A stretch of 64,000 nt of DNA from Linum tenue (GCA_946122785.1 CAMGYJ010000002.1:67791703-67855702), one strand, 5' to 3'; positions 1-11,221 are shown, counted from the stretch's first letter. Numbers and translations: made by a program. Notes: a model not told the origin generated them from the letters alone.

Positions 1-351
1 CTTAGTTGACGATGAAGAAGCTTTCAATTAATCTTATTATTTATAGATGTTTATCTTTATTGAACAATTTGTATTGATCATTTGCGGTTTGCTTGTATGC
101 TCTAGATTGGTGTTTTTTGTATGAATAATTTGTATTGTAAAATTTATGTTGAACTTTTATTTTGAAAGAATCTTGTTATTATAAATTTTTTACCACAAAA
201 ACCCACGGGTACCCATGAACCCGCGGATACCCAGCGGGTTGGGTTTGAGTTTTTCAAACCCAGCGGGTTTTACCCCGGGTTTTTTTGGCGGATAAACTCA
301 TGGGTTTGGGTTTGACAAAACCCGCCCCAATCCGACCCATTGCCATCCCTA
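1..351. mobile_element. hAT-type DNA transposon, right end (partial)
   Basis: The stretch 200-351 is a GC-rich subterminal block of ACCCGCGGGTACCC-like motifs ending in TTGCCATCCCTA at 351. It closely matches the right end of the complete hAT element at 28583-30234 (block 30070-30234). The left end lies outside the window, so the 8-bp target duplication (predicted ATTCTCTC at 352-359) cannot be confirmed. The inner part (1-180) is AT-rich and non-coding. Confidence 0.75.
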
Positions 352-694
352 ATTCTCTCTCCATCATCTGTCTGTTTAAAAATCCGTCTTTTTACACCGT
401 ATGCCTCCACGTTTCGACATTTTCCTCTCACCGACTGTTCTTCTTCCCAAATCTGCAAAAATTTTCATCTCCGACGGTATCCGCAGCGAAAATATGTGCA
501 ACCTGAAATACTGCCTTCGCCGCAATGAATCTCCGTCAATGATACCCATTTGACCGATGCGATTTCATCTGACAGTCAACTCCTTCGATTTCAACCATAC
601 TGTCTTGATTAATCCGAAGATTTGATAGTTTGGAGGGGGAATCATACTGGATTCGGCACATCTGCGGGAGTTGAAAAGAGGCAACCGGTTGGCA
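352..694. other. Intergenic, no recognised feature
   Basis: Short frames on both strands are present, but none resembles a known protein or continues across plausible splice sites. It lies between two hAT termini. Confidence 0.5.
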
Positions 695-1013
695 CAGTGG
701 CGGACCCAGGGTGGTTTAGGGGTGTCCCCGAACACCCCTAAATTTTGGAAAAACGATTATCCAACCCCGGTGGTAATTTACGTATGAACAAAAAAAATAT
801 AATTGATAGTGAGGGACACCCCTTAAATTTGAAAAAATGATTATCATACTGTCATTTGTGTATAGGAATATAAGTGGTGGGTTGGATAATTCAAATCTAG
901 AACACTATTATTATTAATAAACTTAATTTCCGTTGAGCTAAATTCATTTGTTGTTCGATTTTGAACAATGTGTAATAGTAAAATGGCATTCCCTATCTCT
1001 AATTATTTTAAAA
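695..1013. mobile_element. Tip100-like hAT MITE, left-end fragment
   Basis: It begins CAGTGGCGGACCCAGG, the terminal sequence of the Tip100-type hAT group, and aligns along its length with the intact copy at 10561-11152 (shared GGTGTCC..GGACACCCC block and the ACGATTATCCAAC segment). The match stops near 1013, where LINE sequence begins. The right terminus is absent, so this is a truncated copy. Confidence 0.7.
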
Positions 1014-2072
1014 TCACTTGGCTGTCGATTTGGACAGGAGGAGGGATGGGTGGCGATCCTCGGTTAGCTGGATGGATAAGCCGAGTTGGATTAGAGTTTG
1101 GGAGGCGAAGATTCCTCCGAAGTTGAAGGTTTTTGTTTGGCAAATTCTTAATCGGGCTTTGCCGACTACAGAGGCGCTGATTGAGAAAAAGGTCCAAGTG
1201 CTACCTCGGTGTCCAGTTTGTTGGGATGGCCCGGAGACAATGGAACACCTTTTCCTTTACTGTCCGGTTGCGCGGGCCCTCCGGGATTATTCTGGTCTGG
1301 AATACTTGGGGGAGGGTTTGCCTCGGCACACTTTTCCTTTGTTTCTCAAGCGTCTGTTGGGTTTGATCCATCAACCGTCTGTGGTTATGGCTGTTGTTGC
1401 CATCCTTTGGAGGATCTGGCGATCTCGGAATTGGGTATTCTTTGAAGGCAAACAATTTGGGATCCCGACGCTCATGCGACAGTTTAACCAACAGTATGAG
1501 GAATGGGTGGGCCTACCAGCGGACCAGACGCCTATGGCTCAATTACCGATAACGCAATCTACAGTTCAAGTGAATGATTCCCATTTGGTTTGCGCGTGAG
1601 ACGGAGCTACTAAGAGTGGGTCACATTCGGCTGGTGGGATGGTTCTGTTTGACCCAGCGCGGACACTCCTTATGGCTAGAGGGGTTCAGTTTTCTCAATT
1701 AGATGATCCTGTAGTGGTGGAATTACTTGTGCTTCGGGAAGCTATTATTTGGTGTGTGAGCACGGTTTGTCGGAGGTCCGATTTGAGGGCGATGCAAAGG
1801 TGATTATTGACAAAATTAATCAAGCCGACACAAGGGATAGCCGGTTGGGTGCTGTTATGGAAGAGATTGCTCATTATTTTCATACTCAGCCGGGCTTTAG
1901 TGTGCGTTTTATAGGTCGGGAGAACAATAGGGTAGCTCATTTGATAGCTAGGAAAGCCCTCTCTTTGTATCCGACTATGAGTCGCTTCTTTAATTTCCAG
2001 ACCTGGCTGGTTTCCAGGGTGTAACTGCCTATTTTTTCGATCAATACATGATATCTTTTGACAAAAAAAAAA
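1014..2072 (+). mobile_element. LINE (L1-type) 3' fragment, 5'-truncated
   Basis: Plus-strand frames encode the C-terminal part of a plant L1-type ORF2. At 1018-1599 there is a zinc-binding reverse-transcriptase (zf-RVT) module with CPVC and H-x4-C motifs. At 1749-2024 there is an RNase H-like segment containing FEGDAKVIID and ENNRVAHLIA. The frame breaks at 1599. The end is an A-run at 2063-2072. The RT catalytic domain is missing, so the copy is dead on arrival. I could not find a target duplication; the left boundary is set where hAT homology stops. Confidence 0.85.
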
Positions 2073-2185
2073 CTAGTCCTATGGTGCGCCACATTAACAG
2101 TGAGTTACGGGGAAAATTAAACCGTTTTTGTATGTTATTCTTATTTAATCCAAATAATTATTAGATCACCCACTTAACAGTTAAC

Positions 2186-2204
2186 AAGAATCCATATGAT
2201 AGTC
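2186..2204 (+). repeat. Target-site duplication of LINE, left copy
   Basis: The 19-bp sequence AAGAATCCATATGATAGTC is repeated at 4227-4245, directly after the LINE poly(A). This defines the insertion exactly. Confidence 0.9.
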
Positions 2205-4226
2205 TGGTCAGAAGGTAAACCTTGAAAAATCTGAGTTGAGTTTCAGCCCAAACCTTAAACAGGAGCAATACCAAGCACTGGCTAGGACTATGGGTATGAA
2301 GCAAGTGAAACATCATGAAAAATACCTAGGGTTGCCCACGGTTATTGGAAAGGAAAAGAAATCAGTCTTTGCAGGTCTAGTTGACATGGTCAGGAAGAAG
2401 GTTAAGCAATGGAAGAACCAGACCCTGTCAATTGCTGCAAAGGAGGTTCTAATTAAAGCAGTGGCCCAATCACAGGTTACTTACTCTATGTCTGTGTTCG
2501 GGGTGCCAGATGGGATCGTAGATGAGATTAGAAGGGTAATATCGAGGTTCTGGTGGGGTCAGCGCAAAGAAGAATGGAGGATACCCTGGAGAAGCTGGAA
2601 GAAGTTATGTAAGCCAAAGGATGAGGGTGGCATGGGGTTTAAAGACCTAAAAAATTTTAATTAGGCTATGTTAGGGAAGCAGCTTTGGAACTTAATGACC
2701 ATGCCAGATTCACTAGCAGCAAGGGTCCTCAAGGCCAAACATTATCCCAATGGAGAAGTGATGCAAGATCAACTAGGAAATAATCCTAGTTATACCTGGC
2801 GAAGTTTACTTACTGCCCAGGAGATGGTTAGAGAAGGCTTGAGGTGGAGGGTGGGAAATGGAGAAAAGATTGAAATATGGAGGGACAAATGGATTCCAGA
2901 GGCTCAGGAGGACCATTTCAAAGTGACATCAGCCCCCCAAAGCGATGTTACTATGGTGTCAGACCTGATGGACATTGACACGAGGACTTGGAAAAGAAAT
3001 ATCCTCCAAAGTAGGTTCAATCCAGTGGATAGAGCTCGAATTGAGAGTATTCATATTCCTCGTCAACCATCTAAGGACGTGCATGTGAGGTGTCATGAGA
3101 AGAATGGCAAATACTCAGTTAAAACAGCCTATAGGTTCTGGTACAGACACAGTCAACATAGACAAGTGAACTACATAGAGAATCTAGATGGAAACGAGGA
3201 GGAAGAGGTGCTGGAGGAGATTGAAGCCTATGACCCTATGGATTGGAAACGTTTGTGGAAGCTGCAGATACCCCCCAAAAGTCAAAATCTTCCTATGGAG
3301 GATGATTCACAACATTCTACCGACTGGTAAGAACATAGCGATGAAGAAGGAAGATGCTGCCATCGATTGCCCTTTCTGTGGATTGGAGGAGACCCAGGAA
3401 CATATCTTCAGGCAATGACAATGGGCGAGTAGGGCTTGGAGACCTACTGAGTTCAGGGGTTTCTTTGAAATGGAGGAAAATCTCTCGTGTGGATCATGGT
3501 GGTGCGAAGTCATGGAGAAAGGAAGTGATGAGCAATTAGAGCAATTGGGGATGATTCTATGGTATTTATGGCACGAACGAAACAACCAAATGTTCGATAC
3601 CAGCAAGATGGAGGAATGGGAAATAGTGGGGAAAGCCCTAAACCACTGGGAAGAATTCAAATCCTATCAAGAGAAAGACACTAGAGAAAGGACAGAGGAA
3701 GCAATTACTTGGACCAGACCGCCGGCGGGGTGGATAAAGGTGAATGTCGACGCTGTAATTTTCGCCGGACGAGGAAGTGGGAGCTGAGCGGTGGCGCGGG
3801 ACGAGGGGGGAGCTTTTCTCGGAGCGTCACTTAGCAGACAGAGGATCCAATGGCCATCTGAACTAGGGGAGCTCCGGGCAATAAAGCTGGGTCTGAGGTT
3901 AGCGGAGAAGCTGGGACGAAGCCAGGTGATTATTGAATCGGATTGTCAAACCGCCATTCTCAAATTGCAGGGAGAGGAAATGACGGAGATGGAAGCAGGA
4001 GCGACGGTAGTGGAGCTGAAGGAAGAAGCGAATCGGATCGGCCGGGTCAGGTGGAAGTTTGCCAAGCGGGCCTGTAATAGAGCAGCCCACGATTTAGCTC
4101 ATATGAACTGTACTTGGGATGCCCAAGAAGACTGGGTTGACAGACCACCCATGTTTCTACTTAATGTCATGGATTTGGACTCCTTAGCCCATTAATAAAA
4201 GCCACTCATATTACTATAAAAAAAAA
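2205..4226 (+). mobile_element. LINE (L1-type), 5'-truncated, with 19-bp TSD
   Basis: Plus-strand fragments of one ORF2 appear in order. 2236-2664 is the post-catalytic RT region (FWWGQRKEEWRIPW motif). 2668-3330 is the linker. 3188-3418 is a zf-RVT module (CPFC). 3470-4195 is an RNase H domain (ESDCQTAIL, NRAAHDLAHM). In-frame stops and at least two frame changes separate them, so it cannot make a functional protein. A poly(A) tract ends the element at about 4226 and the same 19 bp flank both ends. It is a retrotransposition product of another LINE, inserted in the same orientation as the PPR gene downstream. Confidence 0.92.
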
Positions 4227-4245
4227 AAGAATCCATATGATAGTC
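4227..4245 (+). repeat. Target-site duplication of LINE, right copy
   Basis: It is identical to 2186-2204. Confidence 0.9.
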
Positions 4246-4612
4246 ATGGAGAAGAAACCGTGGTAGTCAATAGTGAATCAACATAGAAATAGATGGGTGA
4301 TCTAATAATTAAAATAAATGAAATGAATAGTAATTAAAATAAGAGATTTGTGTTGTACCCTGCATGAATATATATTAAATATAAAATGTGGTATCATGGA
4401 TCGGTTTGTATAATTTGGAGTTATAACCATTCAAATCCAAAGCCAATCATAAGGCTTTGATTTTCAACAATTGAAACATACACACACCTTTAAAGTTAGA
4501 TAGTCTCAAATATTACTAGTTGATCGGTTTGGATTGGACTAGTGATTCAGTTTTACGTTAGTATTGTTCACCCCTACTTATTTGATATTTCTACCACAAA
4601 AAATATGAATAC
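4246..4612. other. AT-rich intergenic DNA
   Basis: No coding signal is seen. The segment TGGGTGATCTAATAATTA near 4292 is the inverted complement of a segment near 2155-2172 on the other side of the LINE, suggesting the LINE landed in the loop of an older inverted-repeat element. Confidence 0.4.
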
Positions 4613-4948
4613 TTAGGCGTCGTTTAGAAGTTGTTATTTTAAATGTTGTATTGAGCTAATTTATGTATTTGTGAGATTAAGTCATTTTTTTGTTTATATT
4701 GAACTAGAGTACATGTATTAACTTTTTGGAGGCCTCATTACTATCACTCGAAATTGAGGGATTATCAATCTCTACTTTTTGTTGAGATTCTTCACAATCA
4801 TTCAAAATTAACTTTTGTGGCTTTAGGATAAAAACACAATCTAAACCTCCAAACAATTTCTTTACCTAATATATCAATTGATTGAATACATTAAATGATA
4901 ATACACTATTGACTCAATAAATCAATTTGAAAAATCACAACTTCCAAA

Positions 4949-5422
4949 AGGGGAAAAATCCCAAAATACACATGTTTTTTATAACCAAAATACACACGTT
5001 TTATGAAAAATTTCAAATCTACACATGTTTGGACATAACCGCGACCGTCAATCGCGGTAAAAGCATTCACCGCGGAAGACAAAAGCGGTGAATGCATCAC
5101 CGCGGCAAACAAAAGCGGTAAATGCATCACCGCGGCAGACAAAAGCGGTGAAGGCTTCACTGCGTTTGTCGGCCGCGGTGAATGCCTAACCTAAGGCTGA
5201 AACTTAAAACGAACGTAACTTTGCGCTCGGTTATCAGATCGTAGCGATTTTTTTTTTATTCCGCATAATTTTTCAAGATCTTTCAATCTTCAACTACAGC
5301 ATTGATCATAACCATAATGTTGACGGTCGCAATGATGCTCAAACATGTGTAAATTGTGAATTTTTCATAAAATGTGTGTATTTTGATAATGTTTTTTAAA
5401 CATATGTATTCAGAGAAAAAAT
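4949..5422. mobile_element. Mutator-like MITE with long terminal inverted repeats
   Basis: About 90 bp at the left (AAAATACACACGTTTTATG.. ACATGTTTGG..CGACCGTCA) recurs inverted at the right (5316-5415). It is flanked by TTCCAAA on both sides, within imperfect 9-bp duplications. The loop contains a GC-rich minisatellite. It is non-coding. Confidence 0.65.
5040..5185. repeat. GC-rich ~33-bp minisatellite
   Basis: The unit GACAAAAGCGGTGAATGCAT followed by CACCGCGGCA is present in about four imperfect copies. It is rich in CpG and in the dyad CCGCGG, and lies in the loop of the Mutator-like MITE. Confidence 0.75.
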
Positions 5423-5653
5423 CATTCCAAACGACCCTTAGTATTTGTCTCCTGGAGCCCAAGTTCAAGCTCATCTGTAACTGGAGTGGACTTTTACATA
5501 AACAAACCATGGCCCAAAGCCCAATTGACCCAAAACAGGCGCTAACGACAACATCGTTTGAACTCATTGTTCGCGGACGGCGGACCTCATTCTTCGGCGG
5601 AAGCAAGCCGTCATCTCACTAATATCCGGTGATGCAATTGCGACCAGCCATCC

Positions 5654-7483
5654 ATGGCTAACAGCGGTGCCCAAATGTCGACCCCAATTAGAGCTCCGGC
5701 ATGGGTCTCGACGAGAAGACTGTTCGAGCAAAAGTTGCAGGAGCTTCACAAATGTACAGACATAGCCCACGTAAAGCAGGTTCACGCCCAGATAATCAAG
5801 CAGAATCTCCACACAGACCTCTACGTAGCTCCAAAATTGATATCGGCATTCTCGCATTGTCATCACATGAAGCTCGCTCTCAACGTCTTCAACCAAGTTC
5901 GGCACCCCAATTTGCAACTCTACAACACTCTGATTCGAGCTCACGTCCGCAACTCCCAACCTTCCATGGCGTTCGCTGCTCTCCTCGAGATGCAGCAAAA
6001 TGGAATGTTTCCTGATAATTTCACTTACCCTTTTCTTCTCAAAGCTTGTAATGGAGAGCCCTGGTTGCCGGTTGTGCAGATGATACACGGTAGTTTGGAG
6101 AAGGTTGAATTTTTCGGTGATATTTTCGTGCCCAATTCGTTGATTGATAGCTACTCCAAGTGTGGTGCTTTGGGAATTCGGTCTGCTACGAGGCTGTTTA
6201 GGAGTATGAACAGCAGAGATGTCGTTTCTTGGAATTCTATGATTGCCGGGCTGGTGAGAGCAGGGAATCTGGGTGGTGCACGTGAACTGTTCGATGAAAT
6301 GCCTGTGAGAGACGCGATTAGTTGGAACACGATACTAGATGCATATGTGAAGGCCGGAAAGATGAACGAAGCGTTTGAGTTGTTTGAGAAAATGCCTGAG
6401 AGGAATGTTGTGTCATGGTCCACGATGGTCTCAGGTTACAGCAAAGCAGGAGATATGCAAATGGCTAGAATGCTGTTTGATAAAATGCCAACCAAGAATA
6501 TGGTTTCTTGGACTATACTTATATCTGGTTATGCCCAAAAGGGGCTGGCGCAGGATGCTGTAAGTTTGTATTCTTTAATGGAGAAATCTCGACTTATGCT
6601 TGATTCTGGGGCTGCCGTTAGCATACTGGCTGCTTGTGCAGAGTCTGGTTTGCTTGGACTGGGGGAACGAGTTCATGCCTCTATTGCAAGGACTAGATTA
6701 ATGCACCATGTTGATGTGTCTAATGCATTGCTCGATATGTATGCAAAATGTGGGAGAGTAAAGAAGGCGTATGAAGTGTTTGAGCGAATGGCAGAGAGAG
6801 ATGTAGTTTCTTGGAACTGCATGCTTCAAGGGTTAGCCATACACGGGCATGGAGATGAAGCACTCAAGCTCTTCTCCAGGATGAAACAACAGGGTTTTAA
6901 GCCCGATAAATTCACTCTAGTAGCAGTTCTGTGTGCTTGTACTCACTCCGGCTTCATCAACGAGGGCCTCAGGTACTTCCACAACATGGAGAAGGAATAC
7001 AGGATTGCCCCTGACATCGAGCATTACGGCTGCGTTATTGACTTGTTGGGCCGTGCTGGACGTCTCAACGAAGCAATTAGGCTCGTGGATTCCATGCCGA
7101 TGGGACCGAATGCTGTGATCTGGGGTACCCTTCTGGGTGCCTGCAGAATGCACAATGCTGCTGAACTTGCTAAGCAGGTTCAAGATCACATGGCGAGATT
7201 CGAGGAGGCATCAGAGCACGGTACTTGTTCGGTGCTGTCGAATATTTATGCTGCTGCCGGGGATTGGGTCAAGGTTGCTAATGTGAGGCTCCAAATGAAG
7301 AGTGCTGGAATCCAGAAGCCGTCTGGCGCCAGTTTCATTGAGGTGGGTGATAAAGTCCATGAATTCACTGTATTGGATAAGTCCCATCCGGACTCTGGTG
7401 AAGTGTATGAGATGGCTGATGGATTGGTTCAGGAACTTAGATTGTTTGGTGATCCCTCAAATGATCATCACCACATTTACTGA
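5654..7483 (+). CDS. PLS-class PPR protein (E subgroup), PCMP-E like
   Basis: This is a single intronless frame of 609 residues encoding a pentatricopeptide-repeat protein. These proteins bind organellar RNA one base per repeat and act in editing, splicing or RNA stability in plastids or mitochondria. About a dozen tandem repeats run from residue ~50 to ~470, with diagnostic stretches such as RDVVSWNSMIAG, GNLGGARELFDEMP and GDEALKLFSRMKQQG. The last part (about 470-600, containing AVIWGTLLGACRMHNAAELA) is an E/E+ type tail. No DYW deaminase domain follows, so any editing role would need a partner. The start at 5654 has good context (TCCATGGC). It appears to be the orthologue of Arabidopsis At3g29230 (recalled, not searched). 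The RNA target cannot be read from sequence by eye. Confidence 0.93.
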   Translation: MANSGAQMSTPIRAPAWVSTRRLFEQKLQELHKCTDIAHVKQVHAQIIKQNLHTDLYVAPKLISAFSHCHHMKLALNVFNQVRHPNLQLYNTLIRAHVRNSQPSMAFAALLEMQQNGMFPDNFTYPFLLKACNGEPWLPVVQMIHGSLEKVEFFGDIFVPNSLIDSYSKCGALGIRSATRLFRSMNSRDVVSWNSMIAGLVRAGNLGGARELFDEMPVRDAISWNTILDAYVKAGKMNEAFELFEKMPERNVVSWSTMVSGYSKAGDMQMARMLFDKMPTKNMVSWTILISGYAQKGLAQDAVSLYSLMEKSRLMLDSGAAVSILAACAESGLLGLGERVHASIARTRLMHHVDVSNALLDMYAKCGRVKKAYEVFERMAERDVVSWNCMLQGLAIHGHGDEALKLFSRMKQQGFKPDKFTLVAVLCACTHSGFINEGLRYFHNMEKEYRIAPDIEHYGCVIDLLGRAGRLNEAIRLVDSMPMGPNAVIWGTLLGACRMHNAAELAKQVQDHMARFEEASEHGTCSVLSNIYAAAGDWVKVANVRLQMKSAGIQKPSGASFIEVGDKVHEFTVLDKSHPDSGEVYEMADGLVQELRLFGDPSNDHHHIY

Positions 7484-8520
7484 AGATACCCCATACTCTC
7501 TTTTCAGTTTTCGGTTTTCTTTGTGTGTTGTCGATACATATTTAGGAACAACTAATGGACTTGGCCTTAGCCGTAAAAGAGGAAGAAAAGGGTAAGAACA
7601 GCAGAACAAAGAATAGGATGGAAGAAGGCCAGACCAAAATTCATGCAAATCAACCTTGTTCTTTGGTTTACATGTCAAAATCAATGTTATTAATGGTAAG
7701 GGCACAGTTATATAGTTTTTCCTTGCTTAAGATAGATAGAGTATTTAGTTTTCGACAATGTTTGGGTCGATATACGGAGCGGGTTAAGGTGCCAACCTCA
7801 AGAGGAGTGGTCACTGCGACCACCCTCAAATTTTGAGCCTACCTATTCCGCTACTGAACCAGTTGCTCACCCATACATATGGGTACTCCAGCAACTGCAA
7901 TGCAACTGTCTCGTCCTTGTCAATGCATACAATGGATGGTCTACAGTCCCACATATAGATCATCTCTCGATCATAAAAAATGGATAGTCTACAGATTACA
8001 ATTGTACAACGGATCGATCAGAGATAACCTAAATAGTTGTGGAACCGATCCAGCTCTCAAACAGATTTCACTTTTATCTGAGCAAACGGTCGAGAAAGAT
8101 ATGGCTCCCAAGTCCCAACATAGAAAAATATTGGTACCTTTTACGGATATCGTCCAAGCTCTAAGAATATGATACATTTTATGTAAAAAAAAAGCATAAC
8201 TACTAGAGAAATAGTGGAGGAGAGTAATGCTCCACGCAAGAAAGAATTTTCCAATTATCTTTTTTTATGTGGACATTGTGCTTACTTCCATGGCTACCCA
8301 TCAAATTGGCCTGCTTCAGCATGGGCTTCCTTTGTTTGGTGCCACACTTTAGTCTTGTTGGCAGAATGTGATTGGCCATTTCAAGTATAATGGATGGGGA
8401 TCTCTCTACAGTCTACTCCCTCCAAGTATTATACGGTCTAAGTATTTTACACTTGCTTTCTAGTTTCTACACTACAAGGGATAAAGTGACTCACTGAGTG
8501 ACTTCATGTGGTTCTCAATA
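7484..8520. other. PPR 3' flank and DUF179-a promoter region
   Basis: No coding exon is supported. The part from about 8270 resembles the region upstream of DUF179-b (19740-19990): both contain CCATCAAAT..GG, ACTTTAGTCT and GGCAGAAT..GAT..TTGGC in the same order, so the promoter was duplicated with the gene. Confidence 0.55.
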
Positions 8521-8534
8521 ATCCTGACATTCTC

Positions 8535-8542
8535 TATATATA
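8535..8542 (+). promoter_or_regulatory. TATA box of DUF179-a
   Basis: TATATATA lies 71 bp upstream of the ATG and is followed by ACTTCTCTCGAACCCACCCATT. An almost identical string follows the TATA box of the paralogue. Confidence 0.65.
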
Positions 8543-8605
8543 CTTCTCTCGAACCCACCCATTTCAGACAGACAAAAACAAACCAGAAAAAAACCTTGGA
8601 TAATC

Positions 8606-9670
8606 ATGGATGCCAATTGCTTTCTCAGTTCCTCAAATCCACTCACCAAAACTGCTGCACTAGAATTCCCCTGTTCAAGAAGATGCTCCAATGGATCACC
8701 CTTTCAACCCAAAAGAGTTCGCCTTTCCTCCTCCATTACATGTTGGTTTCTCAACCGACTTTCCACTATCCCCTTCTCGCCTTCGATTTCGTCGTTCAGT
8801 TGATTGTTTGCCGCCCAAGTTTTTGATTTTTATTAATGTATTGCAAATGGGTAATGCGTAACAGGTTGCCAATCGGCTGGATCGTCCGACGATCTGCAGC
8901 AGCACAGCCAGTCCTTCCTTCAGGCGGATTGGAGATGGTTCAGGGCAAAATTGGTTGCTAACGAGCAAGCATTTATGACCGCGAGCACCGGGAAAAGCTT
9001 GCTGGCGGCAGATCCAGACGAGACCCCTAGAGCAAAACAGCCGCTGGAGCTGGTGACGGTGGGAGACAGATGGGCCCACGCCATCCACGAGCCGGAAAAA
9101 GGGTGCCTGCTCATCGCAACGGAGAAGCTGGACGGGGTCCACATCTTCGAACGGACGGTGGTCCTTCTCCTGTCAACGGGCCCGGCCGGCCCATTGGGCA
9201 TCATCCTCAACCGCCCGTCCCTCATGTCCATCAAGGAGATGCGAAACGCCGCAACGACGTCGTCCTCTCTGTCTGTGATGCCTCCGGAAGCGTTCTCGGG
9301 CCGGCCGTTGTTCTTTGGGGGCCCATTAGAGGAAGGCCTGTTTCTGGTGAGGCCCAGAGGAGGGTACGACAAGGACAGGCTGGCGAGGAGTGGGGTATTC
9401 GAGGAGGTGATGAAAGGGTTGTACTACGGGACAAAGGAGACGGCCGGGTGCGCGGCGGAGATGGTGAAGAGGAATATGGTCGGCGTCGGAGATTTCAGAT
9501 TCTTCGACGGGTATTGCGGTTGGGAGACGGAGCAGTTGAGGGATGAGATTAATGCTGGGTATTGGACTTTGGCGGCCTGTAGCGCGAGTGTTATTGGGCT
9601 GGATAAGGAGGCTCGTTTTGGGCTTTGGGAGGATGTATCCTGGCTTGTCGGCCCAAAAGCGGTGTCCTGA
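8606..9670 (+). CDS. UPF0301 / DUF179 (YqgE/AlgH-like) protein, copy a
   Basis: Two exons are inferred, 8606-8741 and 8865-9670 (GT at 8742, AG at 8863-8864), giving 313 residues in frame. The first ~75 residues are Ser/Arg-rich like a plastid transit peptide. The DUF179 domain follows, with GPLGIILNRP at about 155, FGGPLEEGLF at about 196, and the conserved Y-G-T-K-E and FRFFDGYCGW stretches. The biochemical role of this family is unknown: bacterial AlgH/YqgE proteins are small, and plant versions have the N-terminal extension seen here. It lies 1.1 kb downstream of the PPR gene on the same strand, as I recall for At3g29230/At3g29240. A paralogue sits at 20051-21138. Exon 2 is GC-rich compared with the surroundings. 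The splice sites are supported by the same solution working in both copies. Confidence 0.88.
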
Positions 9671-10324
9671 CCAGAGAGATTACTGTACTGGAATTTGTAT
9701 ATGAGTTCTTTCTTTTTTACCCCCTTCCCTTCTTTAGTTAACTAGCTTTTTTTGATTGTTTGTGTGAGTGTTGTTATGTGAGGATTGAATTATATATTTC
9801 CTATATCGTTTTGTATATTCTAAGTTGTCAGTTTTTGTGCGCTATTTTCTTTACTAATTAATCTTTTTGTCGTAAGACATTATGTATCATTTCTTGTATG
9901 TGATTAGCTTGTGTTTCTTTCAAGATTTGTTTCATGCTTTTGTAGATGTTTTGCCTTTGTTGTATAGGTTTTATTGATATGAAATATTGAGATGAGATAT
10001 GTGGGCAAACCTTTTACCTCATATTTACTTGTAGATGGTAAAAGGATGACAATGAACCACAGAAAGAAAGGGAGAAGATATGTACTTTTCACTAAAATGT
10101 ATTCTCTTTAGCCTCTAATAGATCTTGAAAATCAAAACTTAAAAATTGGTTTACCTAAAGAGTCATATTTATGACGACTAAATCTGATAACGGTTTCTCA
10201 GTTTCTCTTATGTGTTCTAGCACCTCAAAGATGATTGAAGTTTGCTTAGCATCCCCTATGACCCACAACTCACTTGCAAATGAAATTCACACAAATCTTA
10301 TGCACAACTGACGCTATTAAAGTG
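9671..10324. other. AT-rich intergenic DNA
   Basis: This is the 3' flank of DUF179-a, with T-rich stretches and no recognisable gene or repeat structure. Confidence 0.45.
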
Positions 10325-10332
10325 GTTGTTGT

Positions 10333-11213
10333 TAGGAGTGGGCAATTGGTTGGTCTATACTGGACCACACCAAACCGAATCGATGTTTTGATCGGATCAC
10401 ACCAAATCGAATATAATATGGTTCGGTCCTTCGTCCCATGAACTTTATAAATACTGAAGAAAAATTGATCAAATTAACATTTGGATCGGACCAAAACGGA
10501 CCAAATGTACTATTGGTCCGGTCATTGATCCTAAGATATTTTTCACTATTGAACCGCGGTCAGTGGCGGATACATGGGCCTTTAGAGGTGTCCCGGGACA
10601 CCCCTAAAATTTGGGAAAACGATTATCCAACTTCCGGTAGTAGTTTCGTATGAATAAAAAATTATAATTGGTAATCCGGGACACCCTTGAAAAACGATAA
10701 TCCTGTCCTCGATAGTAGTTTGCGTATGATTAAAAATATATAAGTAATACTATGTGTTATTCAAACCTAGGACAGTACTATTATTAAACATATTCTCTAG
10801 ATTGCAACTCATTTGTTGTTTTATTTTAAACACTATGTTATAGTAAAAACACTATTCTTTATTCCCAATTATTTTCAAAACTTAACAATTAAACTCATTC
10901 GAGCTATCCTTAATTTGAATTGATTTTATAGGTATGGTGTAAGAGTTGAAAGAGTCTTTCAAGTTTGAGTTACATCAGGAACAATGTTAGAAATCGAATA
11001 TGCGATTAGTTCGGGAATTATTGTCTAATATAGTATATTTGCACCAGTCAAATATTTATTTGATTTATGAATTATTTAATTTAATTGTTAATTAAAATTT
11101 AATTTTTGGAAGAGGACACCACTATAAAAAAATTTTCTAGAATCCGTCACTAACCGCGGTTGCCCTAAATTCGGTTGGATCTGATCCGGACTGGACCAAT
11201 GCCCACACCCCTA
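10333..11213. mobile_element. Ac-like hAT MITE (outer), interrupted by another hAT
   Basis: The termini TAGGAGTGGGCAATTGG and (inverted) TAGGGGTGTGGGCATTGG are flanked by related octamers GTTGTTGT (10325-10332) and CTTGTTGC (11214-11221), 6 of 8 identical. Subterminal GGACC-AAACCGAATCG-type motifs are typical of these elements. Without the inner insertion the element is about 280 bp and non-coding. Confidence 0.7.
10561..11152. mobile_element. Tip100-like hAT MITE nested inside the outer hAT
   Basis: The left end CAGTGGCGGAT and inverted right end TAGTGACGGAT are flanked by exact 8-bp duplications ACCGCGGT (10553-10560 and 11153-11160). The 592 bp are AT-rich and carry no transposase. The same family is seen at 695-1013. 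Confidence 0.88.
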
Positions 11214-11221
11214 CTTGTTGC

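Larger units (their letters stand above)
4616..5437. mobile_element. Tourist-like (PIF/Harbinger) MITE, interrupted
   Basis: The ends GGCGTCGTTTAGAAG and (inverted) GGGTCGTTTGGAA are flanked by TTA on both sides (4613-4615 and 5438-5440), the 3-bp duplication typical of Tourist elements. Removing the insertion at 4949-5422 rejoins CACAACTTCCAAA to ACGACCC, matching the related element at 59784-60108. Confidence 0.7.

Noticed and set aside
5040..5185. Regularly spaced GC-rich repeats that look CRISPR-like
   Set aside because: The units are head to tail without unique spacers, lie in a plant MITE loop, and no cas genes exist; it is a minisatellite.
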